A stretch of DNA of 64,000 nucleotides from Cyanobacteriota bacterium erpe_2018_sw_21hr_WHONDRS-SW48-000092_B_bin.40 (GCA_030917395.1 JAUPUU010000080.1:22629-86628), one strand, 5' to 3'; shown: positions 32,734 through 42,078, counted from the first letter of the stretch. Program-made: numbers and translations. The notes: a model not told the origin generated them from the sequence alone.

Positions 32734-34572
32734 CTAAGCAAACGGCAACTGCAACCATAGCACCAGGCCTTGATCTTCATGACTGGCACCACACTGACCG
32801 GCGAAGCTAAGTAGTAACGCTTTTGCCAGGGGCAGAGCTAATCCCAAATTTAGTGACCCCGCTTGAAATGGCTCAAAGAGCGACTCTATTTGCTGCTCTG
32901 CTATCTGCACACCTGAAATATGCAAAGCAATTCGAGCTACTTTATGGCCTCTATCAATATTTTCAGCGACTACGCTGACATCGATAGGACTTCTAGTGCT
33001 CAGCCGTATAGCACTGACAAAGACCTTCGACAGTGCCTGCTTTAAGCGATCGCCATCGGCTAGCACCATCATGGGGGTCTGACAGCCCTCAAAGAGAACA
33101 CTGACACCTGATTCTTCGGCTAACTCAGAGCAAGATTCAATGGCGCTGTCGAGCAAGTCTTCAAGATTTGCATTGGCCGAACGCATCTCTAGCTGGCCGG
33201 CCTTGAGCTTTTCTAAATCAAGCAAGTCGTTAATTAAAGTAATTAGCTCTTCTACTTGTTTCTCAGCCACCGTTGTTTCTGCCACAACCGCCGAGCTAAA
33301 TTGACCATAGATTCCCAGAGGCAGCATGTGCAAAAAACCAGACACTGAAGTTAGCGGAGTGCGCAAGTCATGGCTGACCATAGCAACAAAAGCCTCTTTC
33401 ATTTTTTCAATTTCGTGCTTTTCGCTGATATCTATCACGGTACCAAGCAGTGACACACTGTCATAAGAAACATCACTGACCGAAAACTCAACAGGCAATT
33501 TTGAGCCATTCTTCTTCTGAGCCAAAAGCTCGATAGTGCCATCAATCATTGCCGTATCGGTGAGGGGCTCAGGCCTGATTCCGGCGGTCATGAATGAGCT
33601 GCCTAAGCTAGTTCCCTTTAGTTCGCCAGTTTTATAATCAAGCATGCGCTCTAGGGCCGGATTAGCATATTCAATTTTGGCTGATTCAACTCGAGCACGT
33701 TCAACTTGAGCAGATTCAGCCACCACCACCAGACCAATGGGCATCTGCTCAATGATATTTTGAATCTGATCGGTACTGGCTCGAAGCAGTTTCTCTTGAC
33801 CCTGAAGAGAATGCGACATCTCATGAAAAGCCTCATCAATTGAAGCAATCTCATCCTCTCCAGCGATGGGTACTCTAAGACTCTTGCGCTGACGCAAGCG
33901 CTCGGCATTGTCCTGTACGATTTCTAGACGCGAAGTAATACTGCGCAAGAACCAGCGCACCAGTAAAAATGCGACGACAACATTCAAGACCATCCCGCCG
34001 CCAAGCAGCCAGCTGGTGCGTTCTCTCTGTAACTTGATAGCAACCGGGCTGGCACTCTCAATTTGCTTTTCAGCATTGAGAAACTCAACTAAATCACCAG
34101 ACAAAGTGAGCAGCTCCAAGCGCATCTTAGTTTTTAGCTTTAGACCAAACTGTGCCACGGCCAGTTCGCTATCGGTTTCGCTGAGCTGCCTCATTCGCGC
34201 AAACATTTTCAAGTTGGCTGTAAGGTTATTTTCGATCTTCTCAAAGAGCTGATACTGCTTGCTACCGCTCTTCAACTGTTCCTTAATCCAATGGCTATTG
34301 CGCAATAGGGCTGAGCATTTAGCTTGATACACTCCCAGGGCATCCTGCTCCTTCTTCACGGAATACTTGGCCAAATTATCGCCAGCATCATAAAAATCCT
34401 GCAGCAGGGTACCGGCGGTTGCGACAATCTCTTTAGCATTCTGCTGTCTGACCGACTCTCGTTCTGCTGCTACTAAGAGCGCGGCGTGACAGCCAACGAA
34501 AAGCAGCTCAAAGACAAGCAATAGGGCTATGACCAAAAAGCCTTTGACGCGAAGACTAAGAGAAGAAATCAT
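32734..34572 (-). CDS. Sensor histidine kinase with intact H-box, degenerate ATPase domain
   Basis: A 612-residue membrane sensor: transmembrane helix (about 8-30), helical periplasmic region of about 140 residues, second helix (about 180-205), HAMP, PAS domain, HisKA and HATPase-like domain. The H-box is canonical, VSHDLRTPLT, with acceptor His401. The ATP site is broken: the N-box Asn is Ser520 (VFVSAIRL), the G1 Asp is Ser553 (HISGVQI) and the G2 GTGLGL reads SLNLGL. It should accept phosphate but not bind ATP normally. GGGGAGG precedes the ATG at 34572, which overlaps the stop of the upstream kinase (ATGA), so the two are translationally coupled. Confidence 0.9.
   Translation of the reverse strand: MISSLSLRVKGFLVIALLLVFELLFVGCHAALLVAAERESVRQQNAKEIVATAGTLLQDFYDAGDNLAKYSVKKEQDALGVYQAKCSALLRNSHWIKEQLKSGSKQYQLFEKIENNLTANLKMFARMRQLSETDSELAVAQFGLKLKTKMRLELLTLSGDLVEFLNAEKQIESASPVAIKLQRERTSWLLGGGMVLNVVVAFLLVRWFLRSITSRLEIVQDNAERLRQRKSLRVPIAGEDEIASIDEAFHEMSHSLQGQEKLLRASTDQIQNIIEQMPIGLVVVAESAQVERARVESAKIEYANPALERMLDYKTGELKGTSLGSSFMTAGIRPEPLTDTAMIDGTIELLAQKKNGSKLPVEFSVSDVSYDSVSLLGTVIDISEKHEIEKMKEAFVAMVSHDLRTPLTSVSGFLHMLPLGIYGQFSSAVVAETTVAEKQVEELITLINDLLDLEKLKAGQLEMRSANANLEDLLDSAIESCSELAEESGVSVLFEGCQTPMMVLADGDRLKQALSKVFVSAIRLSTRSPIDVSVVAENIDRGHKVARIALHISGVQIAEQQIESLFEPFQAGSLNLGLALPLAKALLLSFAGQCGASHEDQGLVLWLQLPFA
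33658..33717 (-). repeat. 15-bp in-frame microrepeat within PAS domain
   Basis: Four diverged 15-bp units encode E-S-A-Q-V, E-R-A-R-V, E-S-A-K-I and E-Y-A-N-P in the second sensor kinase. They enlarge the loop before the conserved YANPAL strand of the PAS domain. The register is kept, so length changes would add or remove five residues without frameshift. Confidence 0.75.
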
Positions 34573-36428
34573 CTTGCCTCCCCGGTCAATCGAGGCAATT
34601 TCAGCCAAAACACGCTACCTTTGCCCAGTTCGCTATTAACTCCTATCTGCCCCTGATGGGCTTCGACAATAGCTTTGCAAATTGCTAAGCCGAGGCCAGT
34701 GCCGCCTTTGGCCTGGCCATCAGCGATTTCAACCTGGCGATAGGCTTCAAAAATTGACTCTTGATGCGACTGGGGAATTCCCCGACCATGATCGATTACA
34801 CCGATTTCTACATAACCAGGAGATTGTCTAGTGGCAATAGTCACCACAGAACCTGGCGGAGAAAACTTGATAGCATTCGAGAGTAAGTTAACCAGTACCT
34901 GCACAAGGCGATTGGCATCAACTAAAAGTTCTATCTGGCATGGTTCAACTTGCAGCTCTACCTGGTGCTTTTGAGCGAACATGCTTACGGCACTTACAGA
35001 GCGTTCAAAAATGATACTAAGACTGGCCAGCGCAGGCTCAATTTCAATTTTGCCTGTATCAAGGGTGTCAAGATCGAAGAGATCGTTTAGCAATACTATC
35101 AAGCGTTCGATGTTCTGCTGCATCTGTTTTGTCGAATTTGCTGCCTTCGAAGAAACTGCCGCAGCCACTGGGCCAAGTTTAGTGAGGAATGCCCCAACTT
35201 TAGTCAATGGCTCCTCTAGTTCAGAGTGCACCATTGAGACAAAGTTTTGACGCATTTTCTTAATAGCATGCTTTTCGCTGGCATCAATAATCATGGCTAG
35301 AGTTTTGGGCTCTCCATCAATCTCCACAGCTGCCATCATGAAATCAACGGGAAATGGCTCACCATCGCGACGGAGAGCCGTAAATTCTAGGGCATGACCA
35401 ACCTTACTATCAGCACCGTCAGCAGCTACAGAATCTGGTATGTCTTGACTAGGGGCAAAAAGCTTTGAGATACGTTTGCCTAGAAGTTGATGGGAAGAAT
35501 AATTGAAATCAGCTTCAAGAGTTGAATTCAAGAACTCAATGGTACCGTGATGATCAAGCATTGCTATGCCCACCGGCAGTTTTTCAATCAGCTCTCTCAC
35601 CCTGGCTTCGCTCGCCTTGAGCTGATTCATCTCTTCTCTCAGGGTACTGGCGGTTTCGTGGATAACCGCATCAACCAGCGCAATTTCATCGCTGCCCTTA
35701 AGTTGCGGCCTCAACTTGCGCCCGTCTTTCAGCCTGGCAATATTGTCATTAATAGCAGCCAAACGCGCGGTCACACGACTAGAAAATAGATAGCCGATAA
35801 GAAGCACCACTAAAAATGTCAGCAACAGACCAAGAGCTAGAACTCCCTCTGTTTGTTCTCTAATTAAACGCTCGCGCTCAGGGCCTTCAGTCTCAAGCTT
35901 ACGAGTAATAGCAAGCAACTGCGGAATGTCTTTAATCAGGGCGTCAAAAGTAGGCATAATCGAATGTCTCTTTGCCTGCCACTTTTCCCGCTCCGCTTCG
36001 TCTTCGAGAGAAGCTCGCTGGGCTTCCATAGCCGAAAGAACTGGTATGCAGATTTTGAAATTCTGCTCGATTCTCTCCAGTAATATTTGAGCTTCTTGAT
36101 TGTCTTTTAATTGCTCCTTGAGCCAGGTAATAATTTCGAGCGATTCATCCATAGGAGCAGAAACACTGTCAGTGGTGCCAAGCTCTATGCTGCGGCTAAC
36201 GCTCGTGACGTTATCGCCAGTATCAAAGCCGATGAGATAGAGTCGATTAGCTTTTGAGCTTATTAGGCGGGCCCGCTCTTGACGGCTAGCCTCGGCCTCA
36301 GCTTGCGAAAGGAGATAAGCTAGTGCGCCAATCAACACAAATTGACAGACAAGCAAAAGAGCAACCAATAAAATGCCCTGAGTCGCCAGGCTCAAAGACG
36401 AGTGTCTAGATTTGGTTATAGACTTCAA
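34569..36428 (-). CDS. Sensor histidine kinase with intact ATPase domain, shifted H-box
   Basis: A 619-residue paralogue of the downstream kinase with the same order: TM, helical periplasmic segment, TM, HAMP, PAS (about 275-390), HisKA, HATPase_c. The ATP site is complete: Asn518 in LLSNAIKF, Asp546 in VIDHGRGIP and GGTGLGLAICKAI. In the H-box the usual S-H-E-L is H-S-E-L (MVHSELEEPLT): His401 is one residue early and Ser402 occupies the acceptor position; the usual R-T is E-E. Autophosphorylation is therefore doubtful. Start is a TTG at 36428, without a clear ribosome-binding site. No response regulator gene is adjacent. Confidence 0.9.
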   Translation of the reverse strand: MKSITKSRHSSLSLATQGILLVALLLVCQFVLIGALAYLLSQAEAEASRQERARLISSKANRLYLIGFDTGDNVTSVSRSIELGTTDSVSAPMDESLEIITWLKEQLKDNQEAQILLERIEQNFKICIPVLSAMEAQRASLEDEAEREKWQAKRHSIMPTFDALIKDIPQLLAITRKLETEGPERERLIREQTEGVLALGLLLTFLVVLLIGYLFSSRVTARLAAINDNIARLKDGRKLRPQLKGSDEIALVDAVIHETASTLREEMNQLKASEARVRELIEKLPVGIAMLDHHGTIEFLNSTLEADFNYSSHQLLGKRISKLFAPSQDIPDSVAADGADSKVGHALEFTALRRDGEPFPVDFMMAAVEIDGEPKTLAMIIDASEKHAIKKMRQNFVSMVHSELEEPLTKVGAFLTKLGPVAAAVSSKAANSTKQMQQNIERLIVLLNDLFDLDTLDTGKIEIEPALASLSIIFERSVSAVSMFAQKHQVELQVEPCQIELLVDANRLVQVLVNLLSNAIKFSPPGSVVTIATRQSPGYVEIGVIDHGRGIPQSHQESIFEAYRQVEIADGQAKGGTGLGLAICKAIVEAHQGQIGVNSELGKGSVFWLKLPRLTGEAR

Positions 36429-36585
36429 AACAAGCCAATGCTAAGAGCTGGGAAAATCTTCAAGAGGAGTATAACCCGCACCTTTAGCCAACAGCTCTTG
36501 GCAATAGAAAATCATAGCGGCAGGCTCTCAACTTGCTAGAATTCATGACTCAGTTAGTAATCAATATAATTGGATAAGCAAGTCT

Positions 36586-38043
36586 ATGCACAAGCCTATG
36601 AACGAACAGTTGGTGAATTGCCGTCGCTCTCTTAACCAAGGTGAACTAAAGGAGTTGCAAGCTTTATCGCAACTGCTGGGCATAGACAAATATTTTGACG
36701 GCGACGTTACTGTAATAGGCAGCGATCCGATTTTACGCAGCCCCCACCACCTATCTGAAGCCACGGCTTACGCACTAACTGCCGAAGCCATGGCGGCAGC
36801 CGCAATTGCCAGACAACAAGGGGGTAAGAGCAATTCGCTGACTGTCAGTGTTATTGATGCCATTCATTTTCTCCACTCATCTCATTTTCTCTGGCAGTCT
36901 GGCTATGCCATGACTGTGGGAGCAGAGTACATCCCCACCAACGGAATTTTTCAGTGTCGCGACGGCAAGTACATCATGATTGAATCAGGGCCACCCTATA
37001 TAAAACTAGAGCGCGGCTATCTCAATTTCTTTGACTGTGGCAACAACCGCGACTCAATCGCTCGCAGCATTGCCAAACACGATGGTGAAGAGCTACAAGA
37101 AGCACTATCGAGAGCCGGTCTACCAGCCTGCCTTGCCTATACAAAAGAAGAGTGGCGGGCCCATCCGCAGGGGCAGGAATTGCTGAAAGAGCCCGTAGTT
37201 GAAATTGAAAAGATTGCCGAAGGCCAACCGATTCCATTTAGCAAGAATAGCGGCAACGGGCCCCTTAACGACATCAAGGTCTTAGACTTTACCCATGTGT
37301 TAGCAGGGCCACGCAGTGCTAGAACACTGGCAAATTATGGTGCTCAAGTGCTGCATATAAGTTCACCCTACCACGGCGATACTCTGCCCCAGAACTTACT
37401 GGTAAATCCTGGTAAGCACCTGGCTTACCTCGATCTCAATCAACCAGAAAATATGGTGCAGATGCGAACACTAGCAGCTGGCGCCGATGTTTTTACAACA
37501 TCTTATCGCCCAGCGGTCAATAGAAAATTCGGACTCATGCCCGAAAATCTTGTCAAAGATCACAGAGGCTTGATTTACCTAACTATCAATGCCTATGGTC
37601 ATAGTGGCCCCTGGCAAGACCGCCCGGGCTTTGATCAAAACGCCCAGGTAGCGACAGGCTTCGCTCGCTCAGAAGGGGCCTTAAAGATGGGTGTGCCTCA
37701 GTTTTCACCAGTATTTTACTTAAATGATTTTCTCACGGCTTATCTAGCCGCCTCTGGTGTAATGAGTGCACTATTGCGCCGTGCCACCGAGGGCGGTAGC
37801 TATCACGTTAAGGTCTCACTGGCTCGCAGTGCCATGTGGGTGCAAGATTTTGGTAGCATCGCTCAGAGCGCCTATGAAAATGAGCGCGAGAAAGACGACT
37901 ACCCCTCTAAACTGGTAGATGTACAATCGCCCTATGGCACGATCACCGAATTAGCCCCAGCAGTGCAGTTCGAGCATTCTCCCCAAGTTGATATTTTGCC
38001 AGTGCGCCCCTTTGGCGCCGACAAACCAATCTGGTGGCGCTAG
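36586..38043 (+). CDS. CoA-transferase family III (CaiB/BaiF) protein
   Basis: A 485-residue protein. The C-terminal half (from about residue 220) is a recognisable CaiB/BaiF domain: VLDFTHVLAGPRSARTLANYGAQVLHI, PGKHLAYLDLN, YGHSGPWQDRPGFD, and the nucleophilic Asp381 in VFYLNDFLTAYL. The N-terminal half also looks CaiB-derived: DGKYIMIESGPPYIKLERGYLNFF normally occurs late in the family, so the order of halves appears permuted or duplicated. It would transfer CoA between carboxylic acids. The start at 36586 or 36598 is uncertain. Its stop directly abuts that of the convergent hydrolase. Confidence 0.8.
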   Translation: MHKPMNEQLVNCRRSLNQGELKELQALSQLLGIDKYFDGDVTVIGSDPILRSPHHLSEATAYALTAEAMAAAAIARQQGGKSNSLTVSVIDAIHFLHSSHFLWQSGYAMTVGAEYIPTNGIFQCRDGKYIMIESGPPYIKLERGYLNFFDCGNNRDSIARSIAKHDGEELQEALSRAGLPACLAYTKEEWRAHPQGQELLKEPVVEIEKIAEGQPIPFSKNSGNGPLNDIKVLDFTHVLAGPRSARTLANYGAQVLHISSPYHGDTLPQNLLVNPGKHLAYLDLNQPENMVQMRTLAAGADVFTTSYRPAVNRKFGLMPENLVKDHRGLIYLTINAYGHSGPWQDRPGFDQNAQVATGFARSEGALKMGVPQFSPVFYLNDFLTAYLAASGVMSALLRRATEGGSYHVKVSLARSAMWVQDFGSIAQSAYENEREKDDYPSKLVDVQSPYGTITELAPAVQFEHSPQVDILPVRPFGADKPIWWR

Positions 38044-39360
38044 CTAGTTAGGCGCAGCCTTTGAGCTGGCCACTTGCCCTTTGCTTGCTTCTTTATTTAC
38101 AACTACCCGTTTACAGTGACCAATGCGAGACGAAATACGCTTCTTCTCGTGAAAAAGACCAAGCGAAAATTTGCTCAATTTGTTGACAGAACCGTTTTCA
38201 CTCTCAACTAGCTCAAGACCTTCACCGGGTTTATCGCTGGCTGCTAGATTAGCGATGAGCTGATAAGGAATAGTGTGGCCAATAATGCCGTAATCAAGTG
38301 CAGTAAAATCAATCCACTCAAATTTGAGCATCAAATCTGGTCTAACTTCGGCATTGGCTCTAGTATCAGCAGTTCCAGAAGTACCGGCAATTACACTATT
38401 GGCATGTTCCAGCATGCGACTAAAAGCTGACAAGCTGAACACTGAAGTGAGCATGCCATCAGCGGCCTGACCTAACCTGGTGTAACCGCCATAGAGAAAC
38501 TCAGAGAGCGGTAAAGCATGATCGCGGTGCGAAAAAAGAATACGAACTTTGGGTGGCTTGAGATCACTGGCCCCATCACTGCGCTGATTTTCTTCAGTGA
38601 CGCGAGCATACCTAGACATATAGTGTACAAAGGTTTCAGCATCAAAATCGGCATCTACTAAAAACATCTGATCAAAAAGGTGCTTGCCTCTAAGTACAGG
38701 GGCCGAGCGAATGGCCAGACGATTACCCATACTGTGAGCTAATAAATTGAACTTGATACCAGAGGCTTTGACCTCAGCCAATTGATCAACCAACTGGTCA
38801 AAATGCTCCTGACTCCACTCATTATTGCCCTCATCAACTTGATACTGTCCGGGCTTGCCTTTTGATGGCCAATCATAAACAATCACAGGCTTTTCTGAAC
38901 TATAGGCCAATAGAGCAGCCGATTGAGCGGCCTGAACAAATGTAGTGTTGAAACCGTGGACGATGATGAAGAATTCTCTCTGACCCGAACTGGCAGCAAC
39001 GTCTTTGATAGCCTGTCCAAAAGCACTGTATGCACTGCTTGTGCCTGAACCTGCCAGCTCTTTTGTCAAAACCTTCGAGCGCGACGCTGCAGGCAGCCAA
39101 CCCAATTTCTTCTGTTGCTCAGTCAAGGCTTGGCCGCGCGAATTCTCAATTGTATATTCTGCGCTGCCGCAGTTGACGTGATAAATAGAGCTGCCGTCTT
39201 CAACTTTGCGCTGTGCTGCATAGCCCTTGGCAGAAGCTGCACGGTCAGTCATATAAAGCACTGGAATAGTTATATGCGAGCATTTAGAGCCGGTGTCAGA
39301 GGCCAGAGCTGGAGCTATGGCAAACAAACACAAGAATAGGAGGGCGGAGGCAAATCTCAT
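38044..39360 (-). CDS. Exported alpha/beta-hydrolase (DUF900 family)
   Basis: A 438-residue protein with signal peptide (MRFASALLFLCLFAIAPALA). The hydrolase core has FFIIVHGFNTTFVQAAQSAA, VYDWPSKGKPG and the nucleophile elbow LLAHSMGNRL, the pattern of DUF900 esterase/lipase-like proteins; VDADFDAETFV may supply the acid and SHRDHALPLSE the later region. Several Cys are found near the termini. The substrate is unknown, possibly an envelope lipid or ester. Confidence 0.8.
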   Translation of the reverse strand: MRFASALLFLCLFAIAPALASDTGSKCSHITIPVLYMTDRAASAKGYAAQRKVEDGSSIYHVNCGSAEYTIENSRGQALTEQQKKLGWLPAASRSKVLTKELAGSGTSSAYSAFGQAIKDVAASSGQREFFIIVHGFNTTFVQAAQSAALLAYSSEKPVIVYDWPSKGKPGQYQVDEGNNEWSQEHFDQLVDQLAEVKASGIKFNLLAHSMGNRLAIRSAPVLRGKHLFDQMFLVDADFDAETFVHYMSRYARVTEENQRSDGASDLKPPKVRILFSHRDHALPLSEFLYGGYTRLGQAADGMLTSVFSLSAFSRMLEHANSVIAGTSGTADTRANAEVRPDLMLKFEWIDFTALDYGIIGHTIPYQLIANLAASDKPGEGLELVESENGSVNKLSKFSLGLFHEKKRISSRIGHCKRVVVNKEASKGQVASSKAAPN

Positions 39361-39439
39361 AGACTTCTCGTGGCGGAGGAAGTCATGAGTATAACATCGG
39401 CCCCCGTGGGCCTAAATGGATAAATTCTCACACTAGCAT

Positions 39440-39799
39440 CTATTCTCGACTTGAGCGCAGAGTGAAGAAAACAGCCAAACTAAACATCACAAGCACTAAA
39501 GCCATACCAAGCTTAGTAATGAACCAGAAGACATCCATAACTGGCGCCGGGATAAAAATCCCCAAAACGCAGAGTAGTAAAGGCATAACCACGAATGCCC
39601 CAGGGCCAGCGAGCAAACAAACTGTCCACACCCACTTTTTCAGCAAAAAGTCGTCAGGTGTTTCGGCTAATTCGCTCAGTTTTTCAACATCACCCTTAAG
39701 TTTAAGGGCTTCCTGTCGGCGAATGAAGCTTAATAGCTGACTTTTATACTGCGTCAAATCTGATTTCAAATAAGTACACGATGATTGAAACACCTTCAA
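39440..39799 (-). CDS. Small membrane protein with two transmembrane helices
   Basis: A 119-residue protein with a helical, charged N-terminal region (about 1-55, LKGDVEKLSELAETPDDFLLKK split over two helices) and two transmembrane segments (about 57-84 and 91-112). Only a TTG start at 39799 or a GTG two codons later is available, with no good ribosome-binding site, so the true start is uncertain. Function unknown. Confidence 0.5.
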   Translation of the reverse strand: MKVFQSSCTYLKSDLTQYKSQLLSFIRRQEALKLKGDVEKLSELAETPDDFLLKKWVWTVCLLAGPGAFVVMPLLLCVLGIFIPAPVMDVFWFITKLGMALVLVMFSLAVFFTLRSSRE

Positions 39800-39976
39800 T
39801 CATATATTAAACGAGCCAAATAAATAAAATTGCCGCTAAAGTATTGTCAAGCGGTCGTTTCGCCTTTTTTGTGGGTTTCAGTATCAAGCTAAGGTGGAAC
39901 AAACTAAACAGAACATCTAAGAGAAAGATGCAAAAGACAGGCGTTAATTCGCTCGTAAACCTGTAGGCAGATAATT

Positions 39977-40531
39977 ATGGTCACACCATCAAGAGTTCTA
40001 AAAGCATATTACGCCACCACCTTTCTTGTTGGCTTAGCGTTGACTGTTCCGGTGGCCTACTACGTCACCACCGATGATGTCGGTTATCGTGGTGCCGCGC
40101 TGGTAATCTTAAGTGTCAATGTTCTTTTTGTTATGCTACTGCCACTGGTGCTTGACTGGGCTGAACGGCGCTACTACAAGGCTCGTTTCTTAGCCATGGA
40201 AGAAGTAGCAAAAGACAACCCTGAGTTAGCTCTGATACTCTCGTCGCAATGTGAAAAGTTGGCCTTACCTGGTCTTCGCCTTGCTGTTGTCGATGATAGT
40301 GTGGATGAAATGTTTAGCTATGGACTCTGGCGCAATAATCCACGCTTGATTGTCTCTAATAATGTCTTAAATGCCCAAGCCCAAAAGAGCCTGGCTCCCA
40401 GTATCGAAGCTGAACTGACACGCTTCGCCAGCCAGGACAACACCCTTATATTCTTGATGTTTGCAGGCTTCCAAGTGATGGTGCAGAACATTATTGTCTA
40501 TTTACTGCAAAGTCACATCATTCACTTCTAG
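39977..40531 (+). CDS. Protease-dead M48 (HtpX-like) homologue
   Basis: A 184-residue membrane protein that aligns by eye with the N-terminal part of the HtpX at 48197: two transmembrane helices (about 13-60), then LPGLRLAVVDDSVDEMFSYG, matching PTVYLIDDDSPNAFATG, then PRLIVSNNVLN. Where HtpX has AHELGHVKNRD, this protein reads EAELTRFASQD, so Ala145 and Arg149 replace both zinc His while Glu146 stays. A last transmembrane helix (about 158-178) follows and the C-terminal zinc-ligand domain is missing. It is probably a pseudoprotease, possibly a regulator of active M48 enzymes. Confidence 0.65.
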   Translation: MVTPSRVLKAYYATTFLVGLALTVPVAYYVTTDDVGYRGAALVILSVNVLFVMLLPLVLDWAERRYYKARFLAMEEVAKDNPELALILSSQCEKLALPGLRLAVVDDSVDEMFSYGLWRNNPRLIVSNNVLNAQAQKSLAPSIEAELTRFASQDNTLIFLMFAGFQVMVQNIIVYLLQSHIIHF

Positions 40532-40533
40532 CA

Positions 40534-42069
40534 TTATTGTTTTGGGTATGACTCTGACAACACTTCGGCTTGAAAAACTTCAAGGCGGCTATTGCGCTTC
40601 CAGGCGGCTCTATCAAGCCCTGCCTTCGAGGAAAGCTGATCCATAGTTTCTTCGATGGTCCAGCCATACTCAGTGGCGACCTTAGGCAGAAAAACCGACT
40701 GTCTCTGGCCCATATGTAAAATAATTCCGTCGACTCCAAGCCTAATTTGCTCGGCCGATTCGATCGGTTGAGGATGAGTGAGCACACTAACCTCTATTTC
40801 AAGACCTTCTAGCTCGTCACTAGTGACCGCTTCAAAACGCGGGTCTCTAGAACATGCAGCTACAGTGTTAGCAATTACAGCTTGATAGAGGGGCTGCACT
40901 GGCAAAATATAACCTATACAACCGCGCAGACAATGTTCTTCGTTTAGACCAGGGCGGCGCTGATAGAGAGTGACAAAAACACCATGGGGGCACAAAAGCT
41001 TGGCACTAAGATTGGTAGTTACATCCAAATCTGTAATTTCAGGCACACGGCCAGTTGCAACATAAAACTCTAAAGTAGCACGGGCAATTTTTAGTAGAGT
41101 ACTTTTCTCTTCCTCAGACAGATGCGCCACAATACTGGCGCGCTTCTCGGCAGCAATTTGGCTCCAGCTTTGTTTGCAGGTGAAAGCAATAGAGAGATAA
41201 GAGACAGAATTTTCTTCATTATCAGCCAAGTCAACAGTAATTTGATCTCGCGATGTGCGATAGTCAAGCAAATTTCCCACTGCAGTCGGTGGCAGAAGAG
41301 CTAGCAATGCCGCTAAGGCATAGACACCACAGATAGTATCGTCAGTGCGACGATAAAAAGAGAGAAATCCTTCTAAGTCGGGTTTATTCAAATAGCTGAA
41401 AGCTTCCATGTCAAGCTCTTTCAAACGCTCGGTCATATCAGCAGGAAAAGGCGTGTAGCCATAACGAGGGCCAATATGTGTAAAGTCAGAACTAACAGCA
41501 ATCAAGTCGCCATCAGTTAAGTGCCCCGCGATTTTATCAGCCAGCGCGCGCGACTCTAAAGGTTGATCGCTTCTACCAAAAAGCACTGGCACAATTTTTA
41601 CATCACCCAGTATCTTGCGAATGAATGCCAGTTGTAGCTCCAGTGAATGCTCAACTAAATGAGTATCAGCTCTCTCCTGGTACATTGAATCTTGCTTGAG
41701 GTCGCGCACCACATCGATGTCGATCGAAAGGTCACCAAAGACAGTAGCAAAACTTTTGCAGGGTGTTAAGGCCGCACCAAAGAAGCCCTGATAGTGGCTG
41801 GGCCCAAAGAGAAAGACCCGCTTCACACCGGCCTCAGCCGCAGCCAAATAACTAGCTACGGCCACAGCACCCGAATAGATATAGCCAGCATGGGGTGCCA
41901 CAATTGCTAAAACGGACTCCTGGCTAACCGGCAAAGCTTCAACCTTAGCCCGAGCACTTTCAACAAATTTATCAATTTGACTAGCTAAACGTGTTGGGTC
42001 AGCGTCATACCAGGTGCCCGCATACTTTAGCGGACGGCGAGCCTGTTTAGTCGAGCCAAATCCAAACAT
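40534..42069 (-). CDS. Memo-AMMECR1 fusion protein (AmmeMemoRadiSam proteins B and A)
   Basis: A 511-residue fusion. Residues about 14-275 form the Memo domain (LKYAGTWYDADP, VAPHAGYIYSGAVAVASY, LFGPSHYQGFFGAALTP), and about 305-500 the AMMECR1 domain (LLKIARATLEFY, GVFVTLYQ, LRGCIGYILPVQPLYQAV, DPRF, GVDGIILHMGQRQSVFLPKVA). The two plus a radical SAM enzyme make up the AmmeMemoRadiSam system; no radical SAM gene is nearby. The molecular role is unsettled; Memo resembles non-haem iron dioxygenases. It is the third gene of an operon with FIST and TonB_C-like proteins, 9 bp after the latter. Confidence 0.9.
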   Translation of the reverse strand: MFGFGSTKQARRPLKYAGTWYDADPTRLASQIDKFVESARAKVEALPVSQESVLAIVAPHAGYIYSGAVAVASYLAAAEAGVKRVFLFGPSHYQGFFGAALTPCKSFATVFGDLSIDIDVVRDLKQDSMYQERADTHLVEHSLELQLAFIRKILGDVKIVPVLFGRSDQPLESRALADKIAGHLTDGDLIAVSSDFTHIGPRYGYTPFPADMTERLKELDMEAFSYLNKPDLEGFLSFYRRTDDTICGVYALAALLALLPPTAVGNLLDYRTSRDQITVDLADNEENSVSYLSIAFTCKQSWSQIAAEKRASIVAHLSEEEKSTLLKIARATLEFYVATGRVPEITDLDVTTNLSAKLLCPHGVFVTLYQRRPGLNEEHCLRGCIGYILPVQPLYQAVIANTVAACSRDPRFEAVTSDELEGLEIEVSVLTHPQPIESAEQIRLGVDGIILHMGQRQSVFLPKVATEYGWTIEETMDQLSSKAGLDRAAWKRNSRLEVFQAEVLSESYPKQ

Positions 42070-42078
42070 AATTTTCTA

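Noticed and set aside
32734..34572. Pseudogene status for the second sensor kinase
   Set aside because: The frame is intact, the H-box is canonical and the start overlaps its partner, so the ATPase loss looks selected rather than random decay.
38044..39360. Autotransporter or haloalkane dehalogenase
   Set aside because: No passenger repeat or dehalogenase motif is found; VHGFNTT and AHSMGN fit the DUF900 esterase group.
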